NCBI RefSeq assembly: GCF_001039355.2
Contig: NW_019775369.1
Span: 171,539-233,538, forward strand
Source: Lingula anatina
Lineage: Eukaryota; Brachiopoda; Lingulata; Lingulida; Lingulidae
Length of the DNA: 62,000 nt
Direction: 5' to 3'
In this document: in pieces, positions 34,185-45,842 of the stretch
Layout: each line of letters begins with the position of its first letter
Position numbering within the stretch: position 1 is the first letter of the stretch
Position numbers and translations under genes: made by a program
The notes under the pieces: generated by a model
What the model saw: the letters and a program-made list of their open reading frames with translations, nothing else
What the model was told of the DNA's origin: nothing
Database searches by the model: none

Positions 34185-35240
34185 GAGAGTGGCTTTAACT
34201 CGCATATCTGTTTATTTATCCATTAGGAAATTCTGAGAATTGGTCAGAAGTGTTAATGTCTTGTCCCGTGGTCAAATTACTGGCAAATTGAGTCAGCGTT
34301 GACAGTCTTCGTTACGCCTCAAACTCTTTTTGCAGAACGCCTTTGCAGTCGGTTAAAAGTTTAAGTTGTTAAATTTCTTTTCTTCGCCGTTATAAAAATA
34401 TCGTGTAAAATATTTACTTTATATGTATGTTTATTTCACTGTAACATATACATCCACTTGTGTGGATGAAAATGACAATATGAATACAATTTTTGTGAAT
34501 ATGTTATTAAACAATCACAATTGATTTTTATAAATCAATTAAAATTCACATAGCTATATTTTTAAAGACGCCGTAGCAGGTTGAATTAAGATAGCTGATA
34601 TGAGCAGAGAGAAGTCATCTAATTACCTGAATACAGATGATCCACGATTAGTAATTTTATGGCGCACAATCTATCACATCCTTTTACTATCGAATTTTGA
34701 GAACCATTACGTGCGCGTGAGAGTGGTTTTTATTCGCATATCTGCTTTGACAAATTCTAATTATTGGTCACAACTGTTAATGTCTCTCTGTAGAGCAGTC
34801 TCTCTGGTCAAATTACTAGCAAATTGTCTCTACGGTGACAGTCTTTGCTACTTTTCAAACATCTACGGTTTTTATTGTTCGCATACACCTCCCCTCACCT
34901 TTAGTTAAATGCACATAAGCTGTAGCTTCTCTTTTCTCGCCTGTCGGGGACATTAAAACATTTATACCATTTTCGGTAACTTCACGAAGACTGTGAATAT
35001 TTTAATGTACCCGACACTCCGATATATGTATATGCATCACATCAAATATTTCATAAATCGTGGATTTTAAAGATTGGTTTTAAAATTCAGATGCCTTTAT
35101 TGTTTAAAGACGCTGTAGTAGTAATTTGAATTAAGAAAGCTGATGTGCGCAGAGATAAAAAAAAAATCTTACCTGAACAGAGATGATCTAAGATCAGCTA
35201 TCTTTTTGCGAACAATTTATCATATTTATCCTTCTGATAT
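34185..35240. repeat. Three diverged tandem copies of an approximately 0.5-kb unit
   Basis: Block 34190-34340 (GAGAGTGGCTTTAACTCGC, GGTCAAATTACTGGCAAATT, GACAGTCTTCGTTACG) matches 34718-34865 (GAGAGTGGTTTTTATTCGC, GGTCAAATTACTAGCAAATT, GACAGTCTTTGCTAC). Block 34560-34680 (TTTAAAGACGCCGTAG, GAATTAAGATAGCTGATATG) matches 35100-35225 (TTTAAAGACGCTGTAG, GAATTAAGAAAGCTGATGTG). The copies overlap as a decayed tandem repeat, not as coding exons, since reading frames are not kept. Confidence 0.65.
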
Positions 35241-36863
35241 GACGATGACGTGCGTTATGAAGTCCAATTACGTTCAAAGAGGAGGTCTAAGTAATTGCGG
35301 CAAGACCGCTTCCTTCATTTCGCTGCCATTCGCCAACTGCGAAGAGAGAAAATAGAATCACGTCTTAATAAGTCTCCTTTGATCGTTGGTTGTTTCCAAG
35401 TATCTCTTATACTGGTTGTATTAATATATCCGCCTAGTGACATCATATGATGTATTATTAACGTGGCGGTTGTATTGGATGGGTGTAATGTATTATTGAA
35501 GGAGATATTTTATGGTATTTTACAGTATTGTCATGCACTCATGCTTATTTCAATTAGTTTTAAAAAAACTGGCAAATTATTTGCTTATCAACAACCTTTA
35601 GCGGCGATGATTCTAGTGGAGGTTGGGGGAGGGGAGGGGAGAGGGAGGGAGGGAGGGGGGGAGTCAGGGGGGTCAGATGTAGAGTAGCTCCATCCTTAAA
35701 CAAGTTGTAAACTTCTAATTTAATTAACGATATTTCTAGATCATGTGCTTTCTTTTAAAGTACCTTGTTTTTCAATGTCTCAGTTCTTTATCTTGTTCAA
35801 GGTAACGTGAACAACGACGAAATTATAAAAAACTACTTCATTTACGCACGTCATCCGTATTAATCAGGCACTTTAAAGCGTCCTCAGCGGATTATTATCA
35901 AAAGCCAACATCTGAGAAGCAGGACGTGAAAATGTCACCGAAATTGTGACAAAGCGTTCCTCCTGGAAAGAATCGCTCACCTCCTGTGGGGACAACTTTT
36001 TGTAGGAAATGACGCCTCAGTCAATCACGACAGTCGGTAGAGCGCCCCCTGGCGTGAGGCACCTGTTATCTAAGGTTGACATATGTGTCCTTGGACAGTT
36101 AATTACCTTGCTCCTCAATGGCAAATCTATTGCATTCAATACAAAAATTGAATAAAGCCTCAAGGTCATCACAGAAAGTCTGTCCCTGTGCGTTTAAAAC
36201 GGGCAACAACGGTGGGTTAAGAAAAGCTGTGAATTTTTTTAATGTGTAGATCTGCAGGTATTTTAGTCTTCTGAATTCTTTGCCAGTTTATTACTTCACG
36301 CATGAATGAGAAAACCATAGCATTCACTGAAAAGCTGACACAGCTAAATAAAGCGACACCTTTGCCATAGCGAATCTTCCTTCACAACTTTATATCGGGC
36401 ATCAACACTTTGGAGAAAATTGGTATTTTTGCAAATCAATTCAAACCAGTTGATTGATTCGCCTAATAAAGAAGTCAATTTTTAACTATGTAAAGAAATC
36501 GATCAACTGGAAGCTATAGACAGCCTCAGACCCAAGCTACAGAAGATTATTGTTTTGTTAGATATTGTAGACTGTATTTGTTCGCAGAAACAGTTGCGAA
36601 TGTGCGTAAATGGATTTAAAACCCTTACTATGTCACCTTCAAAGAGGAAACTGTCGTGCTGCTCATGTTGTTTCACTTCGTGGTGTGTTCGAGTTATTTG
36701 CTGCCACATGCACTCACAAGCGCACACATATACATAAGCACACATACATACAAACACACGCAGTGTCTGTTGTGGAATGCTAACTGGGAGTCAAGAGCGG
36801 GGAGGAAAACATAACCCCGCGACAGCCTCCATGGTTCTGTGTGTACAACAATGCAGGCAAGGT
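35241..36863. other. Intergenic stretch, nothing recognised
   Basis: Contains a G-rich GGGAGG tract at 35622-35676 and a short CA-rich run at 36712-36760. No supported gene. Confidence 0.4.
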
Positions 36864-36866
36864 TAA

Positions 36867-37100
36867 GGGGACATTCAGAAGAGATGATCCGAGGACAACT
36901 GAACCGCCGACTAAATATGGCCGACCCCCACTGATTCCCTGATTGTCTCCCCGCCTCCACACGCGCGGAAGCCCAGCAATTTAACCTCGGATTTCATCCG
37001 TTTTATGGCGCGTGTTGAGGCGGGGAGATCATCGTCTGTGGTTGGCCATATTTAGTCGGCGTATCAGTTAGTACTCGGATCATCCATTATGAATGGTCCC
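36867..37100. mobile_element. Fold-back MITE with TAA target duplication (family F)
   Basis: 234 bp with ends GGGGACATTC and, inverted, GGGACCATTC, and TAA at 36864-36866 and 37101-37103. Arms of roughly 95 bp share GATGATCCGAG, GCCGACTAAATATGGCC, CTCCCCGCCTC and ACACGCGC, at an estimated 80-85% identity. The TAA duplication suggests PIF/Harbinger mobilisation; its sequence is unrelated to family H. Confidence 0.8.
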
Positions 37101-37103
37101 TAA

Positions 37104-39322
37104 GTCATTGGAAAGGGATTTCTGTGTGTGTGTGGTTGGGGGGGGGGAGGGCGTCCTCTGTAACTTCTGTGGCCAGGCTCCAACACTAAGACATTTCCCT
37201 AAAAGACAAAGACGACGCGTTTTGTGATCGATTAATACCGTCTGACTTCTATTAGCCATGTTTAAAACATTAAATCATTACAGCACTACTTGTTCAAAAA
37301 CAATCGACATTCGCGATCACGCAAGGCAGCTGATAAGGGAGATAATGGAGAGATATGACAGGAATGGTTAAGAAGACGGGTTTGGATAAAGTGCTGAAAT
37401 GAATGAAGATTAGCTGGTAAAGGGTAAAGCAGGGAAAACGCGATAAATATTCGATTTATGGAGAATTCCATGCCAATAAATTGACACGTTTTCTATTTAA
37501 CGAATGTTAACGTCCGTATCAAGGCCCGCGGTCAGATGAAAAGGTACAGCGAAATAAAAATGATTGAAAGCCACACAACTTTACCATGCCCAAGGCAACG
37601 AAGATGCAACGATAAAAATAACACGTTAACAAGTAATTAACTTCATTTATCCCCCGAGCAGTATTAGTGGAGATACATAAAGTGATGTTCTATAACATTA
37701 ATTACCAGTAAGCATTCTCTGTCTCGCCTGACAACGCTGGCACCTGGCTATGTGACTGCCACAATACGGCATTAAGTATACGTACATTGTTAAAACCATG
37801 TCTATTGAACGCTAACAGGAAGTGATAAACAAAATCTTATCTACAAGTAAGAAATACTTCATGTAGTCCCCATTCCTGATGTCGTACAGAAATTCCGCTA
37901 AAGCACACAATGATGTACGTGTACGAGGACCAGTTACGGCGCACTCGTTCTATTACGGGTAAAGGCACTTCAGTAATGCATCGACTTCAATGCTCTACCA
38001 CTAATGTAGGGGAGGATTTTTTTATACAAAATACGTTAGGTGGGTGAAGACATTCATCTTGTATTATCACTCCCCGCATCTGTATTTATGGGTAATACGC
38101 GACGAGAGATAAAGACACCATATGAAGAAAAGCTATAAGATTTGATCTTGGTGATGCAACCAATCAAAGGATCGATACGTTAGAAGACGTCACTGAGCAC
38201 TGCGCTTATCTTTGTTCTGTCGTCAAACCGTCAAGTCAAGCCGCAGTATTTAGATAGATTAAAGGATATTCTGCTAGTACGCAGATGATTGAGTTAGCCT
38301 TATTCTTCGTTTTGACATTTCTTTTTTGTTTGAGACTATGTGTTCTACCATTGCCACATACTACCACCAGTAATGGGCGCGTCTTCCTCATGGTAAACTG
38401 TAGTCATGGTTTGGTTAACAATCACAAAACTCATTTAATTTTAACACTTAATATTCCTCGTGAACCATCAAGGTCGAGATCAGGTCACTGCTGCACTCGC
38501 CTACGGGAATACTCTGTGCTAAGAATATCTCTTTAAGTTAGCATCAAATAAGCAGTGACCACCTGTTGCCGATATGACAGCCAATCTCTATTTGAAGCAA
38601 CAATGGCAATCTTTGCCTCAGAATTCATTGACTGCCTTATTGATGCCACATACTGGCGATACCCACGGACTGATGGGATTATCGCCATAATTCAATTTGA
38701 CGTAGGCCGCTTGCTTTCAATAGCCGCGATAGTTTAGACAATCATCTCAGTCGGCTAATTTGGGAAGAAAGATTTAAGGTTATCTTTACACTTGGTTGTA
38801 CGGCATCCACTTGTCCGCAGTAGCAGAATGGCCGCGGGAGGTCAGAAAATAATTACAATTGGCGCAGTTTGAAAGAGATATGAAAGACCACCCCATGGGT
38901 GCTATGACGAGCCATTAGAAAATAGAGAAACTAATGTATTAAAAGCACTCGAAGAGCACAGATCGCCAAAAAAGGAACTAAGCTTTTATCTTAATTAATT
39001 ATTATTTTAATTAACACACATAATAAACAATTGTTATAAAACTGATTAATATAAGTTTAAATAAATCAATGAACCAAATTAATGAAGTTGCTAATAATAA
39101 ATTAGTATATCCCATTTCTTATCTACATTTCGGAAAATCCTATATAGTCAGACAGACTAACCTTTAACTAATAACAAACTATTGATAAATGAATCAACAA
39201 CACAAAACCCCATTCGTTTCTTACTGTGTTCACTTCCCACAATTTCCGAAACCTTCATCAAAATCACCTTTACCATAATATTGCCAAGAGACAAACAAAT
39301 CAACGGTACAGTGGTTTACGCT
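37104..39322. other. Intergenic stretch, nothing recognised
   Basis: No supported gene. Segment 38850-38940 (GGCGCAGTTTGAAAGAGATA) recurs at 40190-40260, and the AT-rich DNA after each (about 39000-39120 and 40320-40490) is also similar, indicating an older local duplication. Confidence 0.4.
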
Positions 39323-39649
39323 GCAATCAGGCCTACCTAACTACCAGACTCGGCACCGAATGATCCAGAATTCACCGGTAAATCAGACCACACTACCCGT
39401 TTTCAAGGTGTGTGTCAGATCGCATTACACAGTATCAGACGCGACACCGCTCTTGCCTAGTACGCAATGTGACAGTGACGATTCTCAGCGGGGTTGAAAA
39501 GCATTGCATCACCACTCAAAATTTGTTCAGGGTATGATACTGTGTAATGCGATCTGACACACACCTTGAAAACGGGTAGTGTGGTCTGATCTACCGGTGA
39601 ATTCTGGATCATTCGGTGCCGAGTTTGGTAGTTGGGTAGGCCTGGCAAT
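39323..39649. mobile_element. Fold-back element with 110-bp arms and 5-bp target duplication
   Basis: The element is 39328-39644 (317 bp). The arms, 39328-39437 and 39535-39644, are inverted and differ at about three of 110 positions; the 97-bp spacer is unique. The ends are CAGGCCTACC and GGTAGGCCTG. GCAAT flanks it at 39323-39327 and 39645-39649. No protein is encoded and the superfamily is not assigned. Confidence 0.85.
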
Positions 39650-40499
39650 GGTCTGGCTAATCTCTGAATACAGACGCTACCAGTCGGTCACATAATTCCT
39701 GATACGCCTCTTCTTCATTTTTGTTACCGGCTATACCAGAGACCACCGTAGTATCAGAAGATACCCATGCATATGGCGAGTATGTTTTTGCATGTCAATA
39801 AATGGTCTCCTTTACGTAGATAATTATATTCGGGTGTTACCCTCAACTTATGTCTGCGGTCAATGATGCTTAGTAAACTTAGCTCATCGTGTAACCAGAT
39901 CGTTCACTAATAAGATAATGAAATACAATGTATTATAATATTTTAACCTACAGTACTTTTTCGCCGTTATAAGGAAGAAGATATATTTTATATTTCCCAT
40001 GGCTTACATCACAGATATGGTATGGAAGGCAAAGTAGCTAGGCTAGATTTTTTTACCTTACCTAGTTTTCTGATCTCACCAAGGTTATTTACCTTATATA
40101 GGTCACTGCCCCCAACTAGGTCATTCACCTCACGTGGGTCACTAACCTCTCTAGGTCATTCACCTCACATAGGTCTATAATCATAACTGGCGCAGTTTGA
40201 AAGAGATATTAAAAACGACCTCTTGGAAGGCGTAACGATCCACGAAAAAAGTGAAACTGCAGTTAGTAACGCTTAGATAGCGCAGACCTCCGCCAAGGCA
40301 GCTCAACTAGCATTATTATAATTGATTGATCAATTAATCATTAAACTTACTTATCATTATTATTAATTAGTTACTTATTTAATTGATTAAGGTACGTTAA
40401 AATACATTAACAAAATTAACTAATTTCAACTATTGTAAATTAATTAAATAAATATATATTGAAACACCCCATTTCCTGCCTAAGAAAAAACTGCATCTA
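39650..40499. other. Intergenic stretch with older local repeat
   Basis: Contains the second copy of the GGCGCAGTTTGAAAGAGATA segment (40190-40260), and a degenerate tandem run of TAGGTCA(T/C)TCACCTCAC-type words at 40085-40185. Confidence 0.45.
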
Positions 40500-42687
40500 A
40501 ATCCAACTTTTTTGCATAATGTTGACAGACAAGTTATTCTACTGTTTTATTTAAGTAGGTGTGAAATGAAACTGGGAGAGCGTCTATAGCTTAGCGTCTG
40601 AGCCGCTGAAACTGAAATGATTCACTGCATTATGCAATAGATATTCATTTTGACCACGCACAGGTCAAGATCGAGTCTTCATTTGTGAAGATACCAACGT
40701 CCCTGTTGGCGTGAACGTAATGAAAATGGCATTGATAGTCTGTGGCCTTGATTTTCTTTTCTTTATCTCAAGGTTAGAATAATCAGTAAAGTTGCTTTGC
40801 GGCCTTGGTGAACCAGAGGGAACTGAAATATTTACGCAATGAGCAACCCAGTGGGAAGCGCTGTCTCTGAAGTCTGCCAGACTAGTAGATCTGTGTGTCT
40901 GCACTACATGTAAAGGTTGTGCTCTGAGATTTACCATACTACAATGAATCGAAATCAGTAACATACGCCGCATCAGTACCACCCCTCCTCATCTCTGTGG
41001 TAAACCCCTGGGGTCTGAGTCTACAAATAATTGAAGACTGGAAGTCGTGTTTTAGACTATTAGGTCGTCTTCAGACCTAAAGTACAATTAGGTTACCATA
41101 TCAAGTAGCCCTTGGTCCTAAATACCTTAGCTATGTATTCCGTTGTATTTTGTTAGTTTTACTGATAATTCTTTCTTTTTCCGCCGTGAGCATGGTTTCC
41201 TCTACCATACGTCTGATGAAGCCTGAACCACTGAAATGGTCCCACTGCAGTTTTTGCTGTATCAGTAAATCGATGGAATTTTAGTTAATTGTGTTAAGCT
41301 TCAGCCCTTGGGTCAGTGTCCTTAGTAGATTACTAAAGGTAAATATCATTGTTTTTAAATAGCGGTGACTGAAAAAAAAACAACAACTCATTTTGACAAT
41401 CGTCTGCTTTTAAAGGATGTTTAACTTAACAAACTTAAAATAGATTTTGATGCCATGGCAGACTTTCACGTATATGTCAATGATATGAGTAAAACACGAT
41501 GTCAACTTCGGACAGTGTCGCTATGAATCGCTTCGTTCAATGTTTCCGCGAAAAATTGTGTTAATACCCTAGTCACATTAGAGGCGGAATGAGCTACTAG
41601 TAGAATGCCGTCGGAATGTAAATTCTTTGTATATTCCTGGATATTCTTAAGGGCTTAAGTTATAGAATATTCTCTCCATGTAATCAATTCTTCCTTACGC
41701 CCAAACACACTCATCTTAAGTACATCTTTTGTACGTTAGTAAAATGGATCATTTTTGTGTAAAACATGGTTTTATGTAATTGCTTTTGGATAAAATGTCC
41801 ACTTTAAACAAATCGAGTTATATCTTTGTGCCGCCATGAGTGCATCATCATTTAAACACGTACACTATCCAGATGTACTGGTAATGTGTTCAATGAATCG
41901 TAACATCTTCTCCCGTGTCTGTGTGTTTACCTCAAAGAACATGACAGATTATGTCTAGAACGATCTGTTACAGTTGAAGAATCACACGCAATAGAGCAAT
42001 AATGAAATAATAAAGAACATGCAATCATCCCAGTGTTCAAGTGCTGATGATATGTTTTCCCTCACTTAAACCTGAGGCAGGACAAGCTAAGAAGAGAACG
42101 TAATAATTTAGCGTATAATTGCCATTATAAAAGAGCTAATTCAATGTTTAAATCAGCTTGATTTATTATTACAGGTTTTCTTGTAACTTTCCAACAACGT
42201 GGTTTAAGTTCATTTACTATGGTTAACGTTATTTGATTAAAACTATTGCTTCACGGAAGTAAAATCTTTAATCAAGTTTTTTTCGATTTTCCCTGAAAAG
42301 TCATTTAAACGTAGACAGCTGAAGGCCATTAAATTAGACCGGTTTGGGACAGCGTTTTGAATGCGTAAACTAACATCGTTTTATATTGAAATGAGAAAAT
42401 GACATATCTTTTGAATCAAAATAAAACAATTAGCAATAAAAAACACCGAGACCGTAAGTAATTTTCACTTTTGCTTGAAAACATAGACTGTAGGATTCGA
42501 CAGGCTGGCTCAGTATAAATTCAAACATAAGAACAATAAAAAACACGGCTTGTTACCGTTCAAATGGTTTCGCTTTTGAGAGACCAATGCATTGCATACT
42601 GGCAGTAAAAAAGAAATAGTGATCAAATATTCCCCGCAACGTTTAACTCAATGTCGTGCATAAGATAATGTTTCTCTAAGAGGTGTG

Positions 42688-42965
42688 AGGTTGGGGGGGT
42701 GGGGGTGGGGGGGGTGGAGTTAGGGAGAATATGGGTTGGGGGGGTGTGTGGGGTTTGGAGGGTGTCTGAGGGTTGGGGTGTGATGGTAAGAGGGTATGTA
42801 GGCGTTGGAGGGTGTGTGGGTGTTTGGGGTGTGTGGGGGTTGATGAGCGGGTGTGGGGTTGGGAGAAAATGGGGTTGTAGGGTGCGTGAGAGTCGGAGGG
42901 TGCTTTATGGGGTTGTAGGGTGTGTTTAGGGATTGGAGGGTGTTTGGGTGGATGGGGGATGGGCA
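42688..42965 (+). repeat. G-rich minisatellite (GGGTGTGGGGTTGGAGG type), copy A
   Basis: About 280 bp almost free of C, made of GGGTGTGTGGG, GGTTGGAGG and GGGGTTGGG words. Many G3-G8 runs at short spacing make G-quadruplex formation on the + strand plausible. The open frames on both strands are low-complexity translations. Confidence 0.9.
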
Positions 42966-44145
42966 ATGTATTGAGTTCTAGAGTGTGTCCCCGGTTTCTT
43001 ATTGTATTGTCTAAACTATAAATATGTTGGTAGTTGGCGTCAGTGTTTCAAGAAAAAATAGTTTAATTTTATCAAGACTGAAGCATTTGTAGTCCACTTC
43101 CATGAGCATACTGCATCCGTTGTGCAATCAGTTGGTTAATTTGATCAAGACTGAAATATTAGTAGTCAACTTCGATCATTGGTAGTCGACTTCATTGAGC
43201 ATACTGTATCTGCAATCAGTTACACTTTAGCCATTTTGATTTTATGGTCTACTTCAGATGTTTATTTCCTGCATTATTATCGACACATATTTCCGTTCTT
43301 AAAATTACTACCAAATATCGATTTGAGATATTTTATGGATTGAAGCACTTGTTGTGTCTATTGGATTGTGGTTCAAGTGGCAAATATATCCACCATCAGT
43401 AAACTGTCTTCTCGGCTACTTATGAAACATATTGTCGCTATATAATAAAACCATAAACTCACTTGGAAATCGCCATATCACCGAGTACAAGCCATATGGC
43501 GCCTGTTTAAGCGATATGTGACTGATCTGAAAAAAAAAAAATAAATGGGCAATACTAGAGAACACTACCGGAACATTTACTGTGTAATGAACCTGACAAA
43601 TACTGCAAAGATGTGAAAGATATAAGATTCACAGCATACAACATGGTACAAAGAGCGAAATATGACTAGCACATTGCTGTGGCTCCTTGAGGTAATGGCC
43701 TGGCCTATTTCCAGATACATTTAATAGGTTTATTTGAATATTAAAACCTAGAGATATACAACAATAATTGAAATTAGAACAACTTTTGTCAAAACATGAT
43801 CCACAGGTCCAGACAACAGTAAAAGGTGAAAGCATGTTGACAATTTCAGATTGAAGACCAAGTATGCAAAATACCGATGCGAAAGTTGCCATGGAAACAG
43901 CAGTTTTCATTTTAACATCCAAAGGTTTTCGAACCACACAAGAGCTTATCAGCATAATCATAATATCCACAACTTTTTTTTCAAACGTGGCTTAAATGCC
44001 TGAAATATTCTTCAAACACTTGTACAACGAAATTGTACGTGTTAATCGGACGTGACAGGAATGTTTGTCCACTAAGAACCCTAGTCCGCTTCCCATTACT
44101 TTGTACAGGTGACATTTCGTCCCATATACTAACCCCAATACTCCA

Positions 44146-44412
44146 ACTAACCCTAACCTGCACTAATCATATGGGAGCCCGGACTTCCATTCCTGTACAT
44201 GTCACACCACTAACCCTAACCTGCACTAATCATATGGGAACCTGGACTTCCATTCCTAGGACTACCATTCCTGTCACACCACTAACCCTAACCTGTACTA
44301 ATCATATGGGAACCTGGACTTCCATTCCTAGGACTACCATTCCTGTCACACCGCTAACTCTAACCTGTACTAATCATATGGAAGCCCGGACTTCCATTCC
44401 TGTCACACCGGA
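44146..44412 (+). repeat. VNTR with 63-72-bp unit, copy A (four units)
   Basis: Units begin CTAACCCTAACCTG[C/T]ACT, continue AATCATATGGGA and GGACTTCCATTCC, and end TGTCACACC. Starts lie near 44148, 44211, 44283 and 44355. The corresponding site in copy B (49440-49500) has one unit. The GGACTTCCATTCCTAGGACT words match the dispersed repeat at 3465-3680. The CCCTAACC words are part of this unit and are not telomeric repeats. Confidence 0.85.
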
Positions 44413-45074
44413 TCTTACTCCTGGAAGATTGCAAGTGATATCTATTAACGTGCAGCCCAGATCTTCTTCCATACAGCCTTGCCTACGCACACTTACAGTA
44501 CAGTCTAGACAGTCTGCCTCAGAGAGCACTTACATTTCATATTATTTCAAAGAATGTAAGGCTGACCTAGACAGGTTGTTCTAAAACTGAGATACACCGA
44601 GACTCATATAGTAGTGACAGCGTAGATGGTATCTTGTGAATTGAACATCTTTAATAAAATGTTTACAGTAATAAGGTTATGCGGATTGACCACGCTTTTA
44701 ACTATTTGTTTTAAGAGGTCTTGTAATGAATCAATATATCAATAGATATTTATATAATAGCTTTATTTATAAACAGTTATTTATTATTATTTTTTTTTCA
44801 TTATTTCACCTGCGATATAACGGAATGTTAATATTATAGACAATGCACCGTAAATTTGGCATACTGAAATCATGTATACCAAATATATTAAAAACCTCAC
44901 AAACACAGTCATTTCATCACGATTCTAAAACTTTTTTCAGCCATCATATGATTTGTGGTATGCAGCCACAGGAACCCGAGTTTCTTCATCATGGAGACAA
45001 TTCATCGAATTTTTTTCAAAAATTTTCAAACGTTTGGGGTTAGTTTATGTTACGAATGCCCCTTATACAAAGTA

Positions 45075-45323
45075 AAGCCTAGGTCCCAACCGAACGTACG
45101 GGCTGCTAGGTGTGGTCTACGGCCAAAAATTGGGGAAAACGTGGGAGTTCGTGCGTGAGGAGCACGTCCATCGTGCGACTTTTGGAGGACGCAAACAGCA
45201 CGCAGATACTTTTCAACATGATCAACAGCCGCTTGATTCCTTCCCTGCGATCTAGCTACGTCCTGGCCGGACGCAAGGAATCTTAAAAACCGTGCGTCCA
45301 AAACGTAGTTGGGACCTAGGCTT
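45075..45323. mobile_element. AAGCCTAGGTCCCAAC-ended MITE
   Basis: 249 bp with inverted ends AAGCCTAGGTCCCAAC, exact over 16 bp, flanked by TA at 45073-45074 and 45324-45325. It is the reverse-orientation relative of the nested element at 32788-33041. The TA duplication is consistent with a Tc1/mariner-type mobiliser. It lies between copy A and the 44-bp minisatellite and is absent at the matching place in copy B. Confidence 0.85.
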
Positions 45324-45454
45324 TATGGGGAACGGGCTACGGTTCCGAAGGGGCCTACTTTTGATGTTACACCGGACTGACAAGTGTTTTAGTGACATAA
45401 AACAGTAAAAAATATATATATATATATATTTTTTCAGACAGTACAAATACTGCC

Positions 45455-45840
45455 GTCAATTAAGTGTTTAAGTTACAAAGACAGCAGTCAACATCACCGT
45501 ATGTTCAGTGTTTAAGTTACAAAAACAGTAGTCAACATCGCCGTATGTTCAGTGTTTAAGTTACAAAAACAGTAGTCAACATCGCCGCATGTTCAGTGTT
45601 TAAGTTACAAAGACAGTAGTCAACATCACCGCATGTTCAGTGTTTAAGTTACAAAGACAGTAGTCAACATCACCGAATGTTCAGTGTTTAAATTACAAAG
45701 ACAGTAGTCAACATCACCGTATGTTCAGTGTTAAAATTACAAAGACAGTTGTCAACATCACCGTATGTTCAGTGTTAAAGTTACAAAGACAGTAGTCAAC
45801 ATCACCGTATGTTCAGTGTTAAAGTTACAAAGACAGTAGT
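45455..45840 (+). repeat. 44-bp minisatellite, about 8.6 units
   Basis: The unit contains GTGTTTAAGTTACAAAGACA then GTAGTCAACATCACCGTATG and TTCA. GTGTTTA recurs at 45464, 45508 and onward at an exact 44-bp period. It ends at the single N (45841). About 2.7 units of the same array follow copy B at 50130-50250. Confidence 0.95.
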
Positions 45841-45841
45841 N
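45841..45841. other. Single-N join
   Basis: One N exactly where the minisatellite stops and duplication copy B starts. It most likely marks a contig join or an unresolved base. Confidence 0.9.
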
Positions 45842-45842
45842 A

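Larger units (their letters stand above)
40500..45044. repeat. Large direct duplication, copy A
   Basis: 4.5 kb nearly identical to 45843-50131, with roughly 1-2% substitutions plus indels by eye. It includes a G-rich minisatellite (42688-42965) and a VNTR (44146-44412). ORFs here (for example 40665-40982 and 43629-43970, minus) recur in copy B simply because the DNA is duplicated. One (about 41440-41563) is frameshifted relative to copy B (46694-46906), which argues against coding function. Confidence 0.9.

Noticed and set aside
40585-40635. tRNA-like TAGCTTAGCGTCTGAGCC segment
   Set aside because: It resembles a box A, but no box B or cloverleaf follows; it recurs at 45925 only because of the large duplication.
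40665-40982. 105-aa minus-strand ORF also present at 46008-46325
   Set aside because: Same reason: duplicated DNA about 1-2% diverged, no recognised domain.
43629-43970. 113-aa minus-strand ORF conserved at 48924-49265
   Set aside because: Identity follows from the 4.5-kb duplication. No family features are seen, and other frames in the same duplication are frameshifted between copies, so the preservation carries no coding signal.
44148-44300. CCCTAACC words resembling telomere repeats
   Set aside because: They occur once per 63-72-bp VNTR unit and not as a pure tandem array.
44033-44584. 183-aa ORF with internal repeats
   Set aside because: The repeats are a VNTR; copy B has 114 aa. Unit lengths divisible by three keep it open without selection, and no domain is recognised.
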